Below, in pieces: positions 46,021 to 54,770 of a stretch of 64,000 nt of DNA (positions are counted from its first letter, which is position 1; every line of letters starts with the position of its first letter). The DNA is from an uncultured Collinsella sp. (GTDB taxonomy: Bacteria; Actinomycetota; Coriobacteriia; Coriobacteriales; Coriobacteriaceae), in assembly GCA_947001705.1 (NCBI GenBank), contig CAMQHT010000005.1, positions 1-64,000 on the forward strand, in the 5' to 3' direction. The notes below the pieces were generated by a model that had not been told where the DNA came from, did no database searches, and saw only the letters and a program-made list of their open reading frames with translations. The translations under genes were made by a program, and so were the position numbers.

Positions 46021-46464
46021 CTAGAAACCGCTTACGTCCGAACGCTCCCAGCTAGCAACCTGGTCGGGAGACACCGTACCCAGCGCCTCGAACTTCCAGG
46101 AGCCGCCCGCCTTCAGATGATTGGTGTTTGCAAGAGCCGTTCCAACCTGGTTGCCATCGGCATCATACAGAACATACTCAATCTGAATGTAGCTCTTTTC
46201 CTTGTCCGTGTTATTGGTCAGCGTGCCCGTGATCTTATAGGCAAACTGACTGGAGGTGTCTTCAGCCTCGTCAGCAATGATATACGGTTCTTGCGGTTCT
46301 TTTTGCTCCTCAGCCTGCTGTGTCGCCTCGGCAGGTTTTGCCGAATCGCTCGCAGACGAATCGGTTGAATTGCCGCCCATAGAACCCACGGCACCGACGA
46401 TAACCAGCACCACGATGACGCCTAGGACAATCTTGCCGATCGGCTTCTTTCCCTCTTTTGCCAT
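46021..46464 (-). CDS. Membrane-anchored FxLYD-domain protein
   Basis: 147 residues. An N-terminal membrane segment (KIVLGVIVVLVIVGAVG), a low-complexity Ser/Ala/Glu linker and an extracellular beta domain (KITGTLTNNTDKEKSYIQI, VLYDADGNQVGTA) that matches the FxLYD/DUF3426-like immunoglobulin-type fold. No enzyme motif. Surface-exposed, function unknown. AAGGA lies before the ATG. It precedes the HTH-kinase pair by 32 nt on the same strand, so co-transcription is possible. Confidence 0.82.
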   Translation of the reverse strand: MAKEGKKPIGKIVLGVIVVLVIVGAVGSMGGNSTDSSASDSAKPAEATQQAEEQKEPQEPYIIADEAEDTSSQFAYKITGTLTNNTDKEKSYIQIEYVLYDADGNQVGTALANTNHLKAGGSWKFEALGTVSPDQVASWERSDVSGF

Positions 46465-46571
46465 TATTCATCCTTCCTACGATCCGGCTACCGTGCCGGC
46501 ACACAGCACATCGTAGGAAGGATTGAACTTGAATTCATTAGCTGAGAGCTAAGGTTGCCATATAGAAGAGC

Positions 46572-46952
46572 ATGAAGCGCGCGTCCATCACCGATGACAC
46601 CTCGAGGCTTGCCAACATCGATTTGAACTACTGGTTCTACGGTTGCAGCGCTTTGCCTCGATTTCCGACATGGCGAACCCGCGCGGCGTGGTCCATGCGG
46701 ACAACGACGCTCTCGAGCATGCCCTACACGCTCGATGCTCGCACGAACTCGACAAGAATCCTGGTAGATGCGGGCTGAGAGCCACCCAAGGGTCACATGG
46801 GCTCGACTGCACTCAACGACCACATGGCCATCGTGGGCGGCAATGACACAGCCTGCGACTCAAAGCAGACGACGCACGCGATGTGCCGAATAGACCGCGG
46901 CGAGCAGGCGGGTTACCTCATAACAGCCGGCAGCCCCTACGGCATAAGCTAG
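46572..46952 (+). pseudogene. Remnant of a BspA-like leucine-rich surface protein
   Basis: In one frame: LANIDLNYWFYGCSAL (the FYGCSSL hallmark of BspA/DUF285 repeats), a garbled stretch, an in-frame TGA at 46776-46778, then LNDHMAIVGGNDTACDSKQ and RIDRGEQAGYLITAGSPYG before a stop. The latter resembles the cap that follows such repeats. No signal peptide, ribosome site or intact domain remains. The call rests on remembered family motifs; decay is seen directly. The rest of 46465-46981 shows nothing else. Confidence 0.55.
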
Positions 46953-46981
46953 GCAATGGGGTGTGGCGCGTATAGCGAAGA

Positions 46982-47737
46982 CTAAAGCAGGTCGCTTTCC
47001 ACCTCAACGTCTTCGATGCTTTCGACCTCCGCTTCAGTGGGCAGGGTTCCATCGGGGTCCTCGCCCTCCATGAACATCCTGATGGCGTTCTTAGCAATGA
47101 TGCTCGTCGATGCCACGTCCACGCCGCCGCCAATCAAGCCACCGGCGAGGGGCAGCATTTTCCCGAGGTTGATGATACCCTTCTCGCCGAACTTCGTGAT
47201 AAATCTGAAGCCAACCTTCTGGTTGATCTTCACGAGTGCCGACCCGGGAATCTTCTTGATTGCAGCCTCAAGCGATTTCGTCCCAGTCTTGATGAGCCCC
47301 ATTTTGACAAGATCACTCGCCGTCGTACCCGTGAGGCATATGTAGATCATCGTCTGAACTTGGTCGGACGTAACGTCATAGCCACCCATCTTCGCGATGC
47401 AGGCGATCATGCGCATCTGAACGTACATGACGCTGCTTATGTTCGCGGGAATTGCGACCGGAAGCGTAATCAAGCCCCCGAGCCCGGTGACGAAACCTGA
47501 GGTTCCGCATTTCATGACCTGCCACTTTGCGAGTGCCCTTGCGGCATCATCGGGCGACTTCGCCTTTCCCGTGTAGTCGGCAACCATCTCGTCGACCGAA
47601 CGACTCACCTTAGGGACGCCATTCAGTGCGCTCCTGTAGATGGTATCGAGCAGCTTGCCGGCCGATTCCTCATCGATGGGAATCTCGAAGCCTTTGGCCT
47701 TTTCAACCGTTTCTTTCTCTCCCGTCTTCTTAGCCAT
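46982..47737 (-). CDS. EcsC family protein
   Basis: 251 residues. The EcsC domain covers most of the chain, with FVTGLGGLITLPVAIPANIS, YVQMRMIACIAKMGGYD and the glycine-rich LPLAGGLIGGGVDVAST as typical hydrophobic segments. The ends are charged, and the C terminus is very acidic. EcsC proteins are membrane-associated partners of unclear biochemical role. AAAGGAAG precedes the ATG at 47737; the longer frame lacks a site. It sits alone in a patch of decayed sequence. Confidence 0.87.
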   Translation of the reverse strand: MAKKTGEKETVEKAKGFEIPIDEESAGKLLDTIYRSALNGVPKVSRSVDEMVADYTGKAKSPDDAARALAKWQVMKCGTSGFVTGLGGLITLPVAIPANISSVMYVQMRMIACIAKMGGYDVTSDQVQTMIYICLTGTTASDLVKMGLIKTGTKSLEAAIKKIPGSALVKINQKVGFRFITKFGEKGIINLGKMLPLAGGLIGGGVDVASTSIIAKNAIRMFMEGEDPDGTLPTEAEVESIEDVEVESDLL

Positions 47738-48108
47738 GGCTCTTCCTTTCTCGCAGCTTTGCTTTCTCAATGACCCTTGCAAATTCTGCGAACCGTCCAT
47801 CAATCTTTGGACATTTTACCTCGCGATTTATAGCGATAATTCAGCTGCCAGCTGATTTGTGGCCGCAGCGAATGATGGGCTCGCAAGTTGGCCTATGTCC
47901 TGTTGGTGGGTCCTTATGGAATCTATTGCGATGAGCTGGTATAGGGGCTGGCGATCGCGGCCTGCATCCCCGTGTTACTGGCGGCGGTGCCCTCACGCCA
48001 AACACTTGCACATTCGGATTGCTACACAACGAATGGAACTTGTTGATGTGGGGCGCGGTTCATTCAGGGTCCGTCCCCTCGCTTCATCCTCAAGAAGCTC
48101 GTCGAAAC
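47738..48108. other. Gap with a possible decayed membrane-protein fragment
   Basis: About 370 bp without a credible gene. On the plus strand one frame reads VLLVGPYGIYCDEL, then a stop and GLAIAACIPVLLAAVPS, suggesting a broken hydrophobic protein. I cannot assign a family. Confidence 0.35.
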
Positions 48109-48432
48109 CTACCCCACCGTGACGGATTCCCCGGTAAAGGTGCTCACAAGCAACAGGATAAAGAAGGCCAAATAGCTGATGCTCAGCAGGTAGGCGATGA
48201 TCAAAAAGGCAATCCATCCGACATTAGTCTTACCATCGGCACGACGCTGCTCGCGAGAACGGCACAGCCAGACCGTCACGCCGATGGCGGTGATAAACAG
48301 TACGAGTGCCGCCGCAGCCAGCCCAGCAAGCACAAACATCACGCCAATGCTCACAGCGATGACCGGAAGCAGTAGCAAACCGCACCCGCATCCACCCGGA
48401 CTATATACGGAAGACTGTCGGCATCGCCTCAT
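48109..48432 (-). CDS. Small three-segment membrane protein
   Basis: 107 residues. Cys/Gly-rich N terminus (YSPGGCGCGLLLLPVIAVS), then three hydrophobic helices separated by a basic loop (CRSREQRRADGK). No recognised family. GGGGGTGG lies just before the ATG at 48432, 26 nt after the higA stop on the same strand, so it may be carried on the HigBA transcript. The coding potential is supported mainly by the amphipathic and loop pattern. Confidence 0.6.
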   Translation of the reverse strand: MRRCRQSSVYSPGGCGCGLLLLPVIAVSIGVMFVLAGLAAAALVLFITAIGVTVWLCRSREQRRADGKTNVGWIAFLIIAYLLSISYLAFFILLLVSTFTGESVTVG

Positions 48433-48458
48433 CGCCACCCCCCCATCATCTTTGAGCA

Positions 48459-48800
48459 CTACAGTGCGATGGCCTGCTGAACAGGAACGATCTTATCGAG
48501 TTCCGGTTCAATCCGCCTTTTCTCGGCCTCAAGGTCAAACGCCACCTGAGCGCGCAGCCAATAACCATCCGTCAGGCCAAAATAACGGCAAAGACGGAGG
48601 TCGGTGTCGGCCGTCACGCGACGTTTTCCCAAGACAATCTGCCCGATACGCTGAGCCGGAATCCCGGTCTCCTTGGCGAGGCGATATTGAGAAATGCCCA
48701 TAGGGACAAGAAACTCCTCTTTGAGAAGCTCACCAGGAGTCACCGGCGACAGCAAATCGGCCGAAGTCTCATCACTTGTGATAATCGACGGTTTCGACAT
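48459..48800 (-). CDS. higA: HigA-type antitoxin
   Basis: 113 residues. A Cro/CI helix-turn-helix of the HigA/VapI class: TPGELLKEEFLVPMGISQYRL, AKETGIPAQRIGQIVLGKRR, then DTDLRLCRYFGLTDGYWLRAQ, the usual conserved stretch. It overlaps the toxin gene by 29 bp; the start at 48800 lies inside higB. As in typical higBA loci the toxin gene comes first. The antitoxin would repress the shared promoter. Confidence 0.9.
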   Translation of the reverse strand: MSKPSIITSDETSADLLSPVTPGELLKEEFLVPMGISQYRLAKETGIPAQRIGQIVLGKRRVTADTDLRLCRYFGLTDGYWLRAQVAFDLEAEKRRIEPELDKIVPVQQAIAL

Positions 48801-49053
48801 TCCAAGCCATCTCCTGTCTCCACTCAAAACAGACCCGATAGCGCTCGTTAACACGGATGCTATATTGACCGGCACGATCGCCCTTCAAAGCTTCCAGGCG
48901 GTTGCCCGGTGGAACGCGAAGATCATCAAGCGAAGCACAAACCTGCAGTTGGCGAATCTTCCTCAACGCAACACGCTCAAAGGGCACGAACCTCCTGACC
49001 CGCATACCCATGGCAAAGCGTTCGGTATCCTCATCTTTATACGATGCAATCAT
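48772..49053 (-). CDS. higB: HigB-type toxin (RelE superfamily)
   Basis: 93 residues. Ribosome-dependent mRNA interferase family: LRKIRQLQVCASLDDLRVPP, NRLEALKGDRAGQYSIRVNE and RYRVCFEWRQEMAWNVETVDYHK, ending in the HK that belongs to the active site of HigB/RelE members. AAGGC lies before the ATG. It forms a type II toxin-antitoxin operon with higA. Confidence 0.9.
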   Translation of the reverse strand: MIASYKDEDTERFAMGMRVRRFVPFERVALRKIRQLQVCASLDDLRVPPGNRLEALKGDRAGQYSIRVNERYRVCFEWRQEMAWNVETVDYHK

Positions 49054-49155
49054 AGTATCGCCTTACGTTAGTAACGTCAAACGTTTCTATAGACTTACAT
49101 CTCTATTATATCGTACGTTTGTTCGTGTTTTCTAGAACAAATACTCCTCCACGCC

Positions 49156-50343
49156 TTAGTCAAGCAAAAGCAATCGTTTGTAGACATCGAGGCCTTTGAG
49201 TAGGATTTCCTCGTCGAAGAGCATGCTATCGGTATGCAGAGCGCTTGTGGCATAGGCTGGGCAGCCATCAGCGTCGATCGGGTTTTCTTGTCCCTCTGGC
49301 ACGCCCGTGCCCAGCAAGAAAAACACGCCCGGCAGATGGCGCTGATAGAACGCGAAATCCTCGGCGATTAGCAGCGGCTCGTCCGCAAGTTGCAGCTCGG
49401 ACAAGGCAGGCGCAATGTGGGCGAACAGCTCGGGGTCGTTATCGACCGGTGGATAGCCCTCGGCAAAATTGAGATCGTACGTGCAGCCCGTTGCGGTGCA
49501 CGCCTCATCGAGCACACGGCGTACGCCCTCGCGCGCACGGTCGAACATGGAGTCCGTAAACACACGCAGGCTGCCGGCAACATGAGCCTCCCCCGCCACC
49601 GCATTGCAGACGGTGCCAGCCTGCAGCAGGCCGAACTTACCAATGCAGGGCTCGTCGGCACCCAACTCGTCCATGAGCTCGCGCTCGGCAACCAAGAACT
49701 TGGCAGCCGCCAACGCCGCATCGTGCGACTCCTCGACCGGAACGCCATAAGTCTTAGCGATATGGATGCTCGTTCCGTGAATATGAATGTGCGTCTCACT
49801 CGAACGCGCCAGCAACGGACCGGAGCAGCTCGCCAACGTGTTCGCAGGCAGGTCGGGCCATACGTGGAACCCGAAGATGCGGTCCGCCCCGTAGCGCTCA
49901 AACACCCCACTCTCACAAACTGTCTTGGCGCCACCGATCGTTTCCTCGGCCGGCTGAAACACAAAGAGCACGTTGCGCTTAATGGCGCCCGGCCGCTCAC
50001 AGATCGTACGGTCGACAAAGGTTGCCGCCGCAAGCGCCATGGCCATGTGTCCATCGTGGCCGCAAGCATGCATCTTGCCGGGATGGGTCGAAGCGAACGC
50101 TGCCCCCGTTGCCTCGGCAATGGGCAGCGCATCCATATCGGCGCGAATCGCCGTGGCATGCACGGCACCAACGCCAGCGTCGAAGAAAGCGCAGATGCAG
50201 CTGGGGCACGGATGGGTCACCTCGCAAGCGAGCGGCGCCAACACGCCCTCGATATAGGCGATAGTCTGCGGAAGATCGAAATCGAGCTCCGGAATGCGAT
50301 GGAGATCGCGGCGATAGCGACGGAGTTCTTGGGGCTCGGTCAT
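49156..50343 (-). CDS. M20 family amidohydrolase
   Basis: 395 residues. Metal-dependent amidohydrolase/carboxypeptidase of the HipO/IAL group. Motifs are RRDLHRIPELDFDLPQTIAY, the zinc ligands in MHACGHDGHMAMALA, FVFQPAEETIGGAK, and a His before the C terminus (HTDSMLF). It releases amino acids from N-acyl or N-aminoacyl conjugates; the exact substrate (hippurate, N-acetyl-diaminopimelate, indole conjugates) cannot be told. It lies divergently from the lysine operon, so N-acetyl-DAP deacetylase is worth considering. Start 50343 has AAGGGA. Confidence 0.9.
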   Translation of the reverse strand: MTEPQELRRYRRDLHRIPELDFDLPQTIAYIEGVLAPLACEVTHPCPSCICAFFDAGVGAVHATAIRADMDALPIAEATGAAFASTHPGKMHACGHDGHMAMALAAATFVDRTICERPGAIKRNVLFVFQPAEETIGGAKTVCESGVFERYGADRIFGFHVWPDLPANTLASCSGPLLARSSETHIHIHGTSIHIAKTYGVPVEESHDAALAAAKFLVAERELMDELGADEPCIGKFGLLQAGTVCNAVAGEAHVAGSLRVFTDSMFDRAREGVRRVLDEACTATGCTYDLNFAEGYPPVDNDPELFAHIAPALSELQLADEPLLIAEDFAFYQRHLPGVFFLLGTGVPEGQENPIDADGCPAYATSALHTDSMLFDEEILLKGLDVYKRLLLLD

Positions 50344-50493
50344 AGAGAATCCCTTCGTGAGGCACACCTGTTGCAACTTATTGTGATACAGGATTGTGGC
50401 ACACATGTTTCCAGCATATCCCTGCATTTTTTAAACGTTATATACGAATACTCTTGTTTGGTAAAGTGCAACGTGGTAGGGTCGTTACCACTT

Positions 50494-50650
50494 GATAGAG
50501 GCGCGGGCACGAAGAGCCGCGGGCGAGCCGGCAGGCTTTGACCCCGCGGGGAGGCGAAACCCGCCGAACTGGGTTTTTCGGGCACGAACAGCCTGGTGGG
50601 CCTGCGGGAAACACCCGCAGGACTGTCTGCAGCAATGCGGGAGCGCTATC
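50494..50650 (+). promoter_or_regulatory. Lysine riboswitch (L-box)
   Basis: Starts GATAGAGGCGCGG with AAGAGCC nearby and ends GAGCGCTATC; P1 pairs GATAG (50494-50498) with CTATC (50646-50650). The internal GGGGAGGCGAAACCCGCCGAA, read as the GCCGAA and loop motif, and GGACTGTC match the L-box pattern. Directly after it CGCTATCC (50644-50651) can instead pair with GGATAGCG (50701-50708), just before the lysA start, so P1 and this helix exclude each other. The sign of control is not settled by eye. Confidence 0.82.
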
Positions 50651-50721
50651 CGGACATTGGGTCCGCGCTATGCGGATTCGATGCGCAGGTAGCGCCGTCT
50701 GGATAGCGAGGTTTACGGGAC

Positions 50722-53031
50722 ATGTCATTGACTCCCAACGAGGCATATGCGGCCAAGCAGCCGTTTGTGGACAAGGAGACGCTCGAGCATATCGTCGAGC
50801 AGTTCCCCACGCCGTTTCATCTATACGACGAGGCGGGCATCCGCCGCAACATGCAAGAAGTGCGCGACGCCTTTGCATGGAACCCGGGCTTTAAGGAATA
50901 CTTTGCCGTCAAGGCCAACCCCAACCCGGCGCTCATCTCCATTCTCAACGAATACGGCTGCGGCTGCGATTGCTCGAGCTATACCGAGCTCATGATCGCC
51001 CGCTCGCTGGGCATCACGGGACACGACATCATGTTCTCGTCCAACGACACGCCGGCGGCCGACTTTGAGCTCGCCGACAAGCTGGGCGCCATCGTCAACT
51101 TTGATGACATCAGCCACATTGAGTTCTTTGAGCGCGTTGCGGGGCCCATCCCCAAGACGGTCAGCTGCCGCTTTAATCCGGGTGGCCTGTTCCAGCTCTC
51201 CAATGGCATCATGGATAACCCCGGCGACTCCAAGTACGGCATGACCACCGAGCAGCTCTTCGAGGCCTTCCGCACGCTCAAGGCCAAGGGTGCCGAGGAC
51301 TTTGGTATCCACGCATTCCTTGCCAGCAACACCGTCACCAACGACTACTACCCCAAGCTTGCGCGCATCCTCTTTGAGCTTGCCGTGCGCCTGGAGCGCG
51401 AGACCGGCGCACACGTCGCCTTCATCAATCTGTCCGGCGGCATCGGCATCCCCTATCTGCCCGAGCAGCAGGCCAACGACATTCACGCCATCGGCGAGGG
51501 GGTGCACGCGGCATACGACGAGATCCTGGTTCCCGCCGGCATGGGCGATGTGGCGATTTGCACCGAGATGGGTCGCTTTATGATGGGCCCCTACGGCTGC
51601 CTGGTGACCAAGGCCATCCACGAAAAGCAGATCTACAAGGACTATATCGGCGTGGACGCAAGCGCCGTCGACCTCATTCGTCCCGCTATGTATGGTGCCT
51701 ACCACCACATTACGGTGATGGGACAGCCGGGTGGCGCCGACAAGACCGCAGCACCGGTCACGAACACGTATGACATCACGGGCAACTTGTGCGAGAACAA
51801 CGATAAGTTCGCCATCGACCGCTCGCTGCCGCATATCGACATGGGCGACCTGCTTGTGATCCACGATACCGGCGCGCATGGCTACTCCATGGGCTACAAC
51901 TACAACGGACGCCTGCGCTCCGCCGAGGTCCTGCTGCGCCCCGATGGCTCGGCCGACCTCATCCGACGCGCCGAGCGCCCGGTCGATTACTTTGCCACGC
52001 TCGACGTGCTGCCGTGCGGCCGAGAGTTGCTGGCCAAGTCGCGCGCCGAAAGTGCCCGCCGCCGCGCTCAGGACGAGCGCCTGGCCGTCGCCGCTCAGTG
52101 GAACAAACGCATCCAGATCGCGGAAGCGAAGGAGAAGAACATGGACATCCGCAATCTCGAGGGTTCAATCGTCGCCCTTGTCACGCCGTTTAAAAAGGAC
52201 GGCAGTGTCGACTTTGACGCGCTCGAGCGCCTTATCGATTTCCACCTGCAAAATGGCACCGATGCCATCCTCACCCTGGGCACCACCGGCGAGAGCGCCA
52301 CGATGACCGACGACGAGGACAACTCCGTTGTCGCCGCGGTGGTCAAGCAGGTTGCAGGACGCGTCCCCGTCATTGCCGGCTCGGGCTCCAACTCCACGCA
52401 GACCATGCTCACCAAGTCGCTCACCTATCAGGGACTGGGCGCCGACGGCCTGCTGCTCATTACCCCCTACTACAACAAGTCCAACGAAGAGGGCATCTAC
52501 CGGCACTTTAAGACCGTGGCCGACGCCGTGGACATCCCCTGCATCCTGTACAACATCCCCGGCCGCTGCGGCTGCGGCATCAGCGTGCACAACGTGGAGC
52601 GCTTGGCCGCGCACCCCAACATCATGGGCATCAAGGAGGCCTCGGGCAACGTCGCCTACGCAGCCAAGATCGCCCACCTGCTGTCCGATGACTTCCGCAT
52701 GTACTCGGGCGAGGACGCCCTCACCGTGCCGCTCATGAGCCTGGGCGCCTCGGGCACCATCAGTGTGTGGGCCGATGTTCAGCCGCAGCTCGTGCACGAC
52801 ATGTGCCGCGCCTATCTGGACGGCGACGTAGCGCGCGCCCGCGATATCCAGATTGCCGGCCAGCCGCTCATCAATGCCCTCTTTAGCGAGGTCAACCCCA
52901 TCCCCGTTAAGGAAGCGCTCGCTCAGATGGGCATGATCGAGGCAAACTACCGTATGCCGCTGTGCCCCATGGCCAACGACACACGTGCCGCACTTACCGA
53001 TGCTCTGAAGGGAGCTGGTCTGCTTGATTAA
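50722..53031 (+). CDS. lysA-dapA: LysA-DapA fusion: diaminopimelate decarboxylase plus dihydrodipicolinate synthase
   Basis: 769 residues without a stop between two complete enzymes. Residues 1-about 470: fold-III PLP decarboxylase, Schiff-base Lys in YFAVKANPNPAL, glycine loop NLSGGIGIPYL and CTEMGRFMMGPYG. Residues 474-769: DapA with LGTTGESATMTDD, catalytic Tyr in ITPYYNKSNEEG and Schiff-base Lys in IMGIKEASGN. At the junction AAGGAG lies 6 nt before ATG 52141, so DapA could also be made separately. The first and last steps of lysine synthesis are thus joined under a lysine riboswitch. Confidence 0.9.
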   Translation: MSLTPNEAYAAKQPFVDKETLEHIVEQFPTPFHLYDEAGIRRNMQEVRDAFAWNPGFKEYFAVKANPNPALISILNEYGCGCDCSSYTELMIARSLGITGHDIMFSSNDTPAADFELADKLGAIVNFDDISHIEFFERVAGPIPKTVSCRFNPGGLFQLSNGIMDNPGDSKYGMTTEQLFEAFRTLKAKGAEDFGIHAFLASNTVTNDYYPKLARILFELAVRLERETGAHVAFINLSGGIGIPYLPEQQANDIHAIGEGVHAAYDEILVPAGMGDVAICTEMGRFMMGPYGCLVTKAIHEKQIYKDYIGVDASAVDLIRPAMYGAYHHITVMGQPGGADKTAAPVTNTYDITGNLCENNDKFAIDRSLPHIDMGDLLVIHDTGAHGYSMGYNYNGRLRSAEVLLRPDGSADLIRRAERPVDYFATLDVLPCGRELLAKSRAESARRRAQDERLAVAAQWNKRIQIAEAKEKNMDIRNLEGSIVALVTPFKKDGSVDFDALERLIDFHLQNGTDAILTLGTTGESATMTDDEDNSVVAAVVKQVAGRVPVIAGSGSNSTQTMLTKSLTYQGLGADGLLLITPYYNKSNEEGIYRHFKTVADAVDIPCILYNIPGRCGCGISVHNVERLAAHPNIMGIKEASGNVAYAAKIAHLLSDDFRMYSGEDALTVPLMSLGASGTISVWADVQPQLVHDMCRAYLDGDVARARDIQIAGQPLINALFSEVNPIPVKEALAQMGMIEANYRMPLCPMANDTRAALTDALKGAGLLD

Positions 53032-53764
53032 GACCGTCATTATGGGAACGGGCCGCATGGGCTCGCTCATCCGTACTACCGCCGAAGGCATTATCGACGC
53101 CGCCGGGCAGCCCGTTTTTGATATCGTGGCCCAGATCGGTTTTGATCTGTCCGAGCTCGAGAGCGCCCCGGCAGCCGACGTCATCATCGACTTCTCGAAC
53201 GTCGTGACCTTCGATGCCGTCGTCGCCTATGTCGAGTGCACGGGCGCGGCGTTGGTCTCGGGCACTACAGGCTACACACCCGAGCAGATGGATCGCCTGC
53301 GCGAGCTGGGTCAGAACGCCCGCGTCATGCACTCCGGCAATTACTCCATCGGTATCGCAGCCCTGCGTCATCTGGTAGCACAGGCCACACGCGAGCTGCC
53401 CGGCTTTGACTGCGAAATCGTCGAGACGCACCATAACCAAAAGGTCGATGCCCCCAGCGGCACTGCCAAATTGCTGCTCGATGCCGTAGTCGAAACCGAG
53501 CCCGAGGCAGGCTACCACCCCGTCTATGGCCGCGAGGGCATGTGCGGAGCGCGCGACCCCAAGGAGATCGGCATGCACTCGCTGCGCGGTGGCACTGTCG
53601 CCGGCGTGCACGAAGTGAGTTTCTTTGGCCAGGACGAAGAAGTCACGCTCACGCATCGCGCCACAAGCCGTCAGATCTTCGTCAACGGCGCCCTGGCAGC
53701 CGCGCAGAAGCTCGTCACCCGCGAGCACGGCTTCTATACGTTCGACCAGGTCATGTTTGCCTAA
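53024..53764 (+). CDS. dapB: Dihydrodipicolinate reductase
   Basis: 246 residues. NAD(P)H reduction of the DapA product to tetrahydrodipicolinate. Nucleotide motif VIMGTGRMGSLI; catalytic His/Lys in VETHHNQKVDAPSGTA. TTG start at 53024 overlaps the dapA stop by 8 bp with GGGAG upstream, so translation is coupled. The protein is slightly short for the family; the loop after the first Rossmann helix is reduced. Confidence 0.95.
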   Translation: MIKTVIMGTGRMGSLIRTTAEGIIDAAGQPVFDIVAQIGFDLSELESAPAADVIIDFSNVVTFDAVVAYVECTGAALVSGTTGYTPEQMDRLRELGQNARVMHSGNYSIGIAALRHLVAQATRELPGFDCEIVETHHNQKVDAPSGTAKLLLDAVVETEPEAGYHPVYGREGMCGARDPKEIGMHSLRGGTVAGVHEVSFFGQDEEVTLTHRATSRQIFVNGALAAAQKLVTREHGFYTFDQVMFA

Positions 53765-53803
53765 CCAGGTATCAACCGGATCCACCCAAAGGAGAGACAG
53801 CAA

Positions 53804-54523
53804 ATGAGCAATGCAGCCGAGATGGATGCCCAGGAGATTATCAACTACATCGCCACAGCGCCCAAAAAGACGCCCGTCAAACTGTACGTGCGCGAGAAGC
53901 CCGGCATGAAGGTCCAGTGGGGCAATGCGCACGTCTACGGCGGTCGTCGTGGCAAGACCGTCTTTGGTGACTGGGATGAGCTCAAAGCCATCCTTGATGC
54001 CAATGCCGATTCCATCGATTACTACGATGTGGAGAACGATTGCCGTAACTCCGCCGTGCCCATGCTCGACCTTAAGGGCATCAACGCCCGCATCGAGCCG
54101 GGCGCGATCATCCGTGACCGCGTCGAGATCGGCGATCGCGCCGTCATCATGATGGGTGCCATCATCAATATCGGCTCCGTCATCGGTGAGGGCTCCATGA
54201 TCGACATGGGCGCCGTGCTGGGCGGCCGCGCCACAGTGGGCAAGAACTGCCACATCGGCGCTGGAACCGTGTTGGCAGGCGTCGTTGAACCCGCAAGCGC
54301 CACGCCCGTCATCATCGAGGACGATGTCATGATCGGCGCCAACGCCGTGGTCCTGGAAGGCGTGCACGTAGGCAAGGGCGCTGTCGTTGCCGCCGGCGCC
54401 GTGTGCGTCGAGGACGTCCCCGCTGGTGCCGTCGTGGCCGGTGTCCCCGCCCGCGTCATCAAGATGCGCGACGAGAAGACCGACAGCAAGACCGGACTCG
54501 AGGAAGATCTGCGTCAGCTGTAG
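53804..54523 (+). CDS. dapH: Tetrahydrodipicolinate N-acetyltransferase
   Basis: 239 residues. Left-handed beta-helix acyltransferase with hexapeptide repeats ([58 protein letters not shown]). The N-terminal [18 protein letters not shown] segment is typical of DapH rather than succinyl-type DapD. This implies the acetylase branch, which needs an N-acetyl-LL-DAP aminotransferase and deacetylase. Candidates in the window are 58314-59477 and 49156-50343. AAAGGAGAG precedes the ATG, 39 nt after dapB. Confidence 0.92.
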   Translation: MSNAAEMDAQEIINYIATAPKKTPVKLYVREKPGMKVQWGNAHVYGGRRGKTVFGDWDELKAILDANADSIDYYDVENDCRNSAVPMLDLKGINARIEPGAIIRDRVEIGDRAVIMMGAIINIGSVIGEGSMIDMGAVLGGRATVGKNCHIGAGTVLAGVVEPASATPVIIEDDVMIGANAVVLEGVHVGKGAVVAAGAVCVEDVPAGAVVAGVPARVIKMRDEKTDSKTGLEEDLRQL

Positions 54524-54528
54524 GGTTG

Positions 54529-54691
54529 CGCGGGTTTACCAACCCGCGTAACAGCTCGACGCTGCAAACGCCCCAGAGCGGCAATCTGACGTTCAATCGT
54601 CGGGCATGACCAGAAGGTCAATGCCCTCCTCTTTCACGTCACCTTGCTCGCTCTGGGGCGTTTTCGCTGACTTATGCTCAACCTACGGCGC
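54529..54691 (+). repeat. Dispersed structured element, copy 2 (R2)
   Basis: Begins 6 nt after the dapH stop. Stem A CGCGGGTT-TACC-AACCCGCG (54529-54548). Outer stem B CGCCCCAGAGCG/CGCTCTGGGGCG (54569-54580, 54649-54660) followed by TTTT. Stem C TGACGT/ACGTCA (54587-54592, 54636-54641). Hairpin D GGGCATGACC-AGAA-GGTC-A-ATGCCC (54602-54626). Compared with R1, stems A, B and D change sequence yet stay paired. A 3' tail ending near GGCGC is also conserved. Stem B plus T-run suggests it terminates the dap operon. Confidence 0.78.
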
Positions 54692-54706
54692 AATTCAATC
54701 CCAAGC

Positions 54707-54750
54707 AAAAAAGGCCGAAGCCCTCATCCGAGGCTTCGACCTTTGTTTTT
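54707..54750. terminator. Terminator of the NdpA-like gene
   Basis: AAAGGCCGAAGCC...GGCTTCGACCTTT with one mismatch and T-runs on both strands, between R2 and the gene ending at 54771. Confidence 0.85.
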
Positions 54751-54770
54751 CTGCAGCGTCCAAGCGCAGT

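Noticed and set aside
48459..49053. Phage remnant around HigBA
   Set aside because: Only the toxin-antitoxin pair and decayed fragments are present; there are no phage structural or integrase genes.
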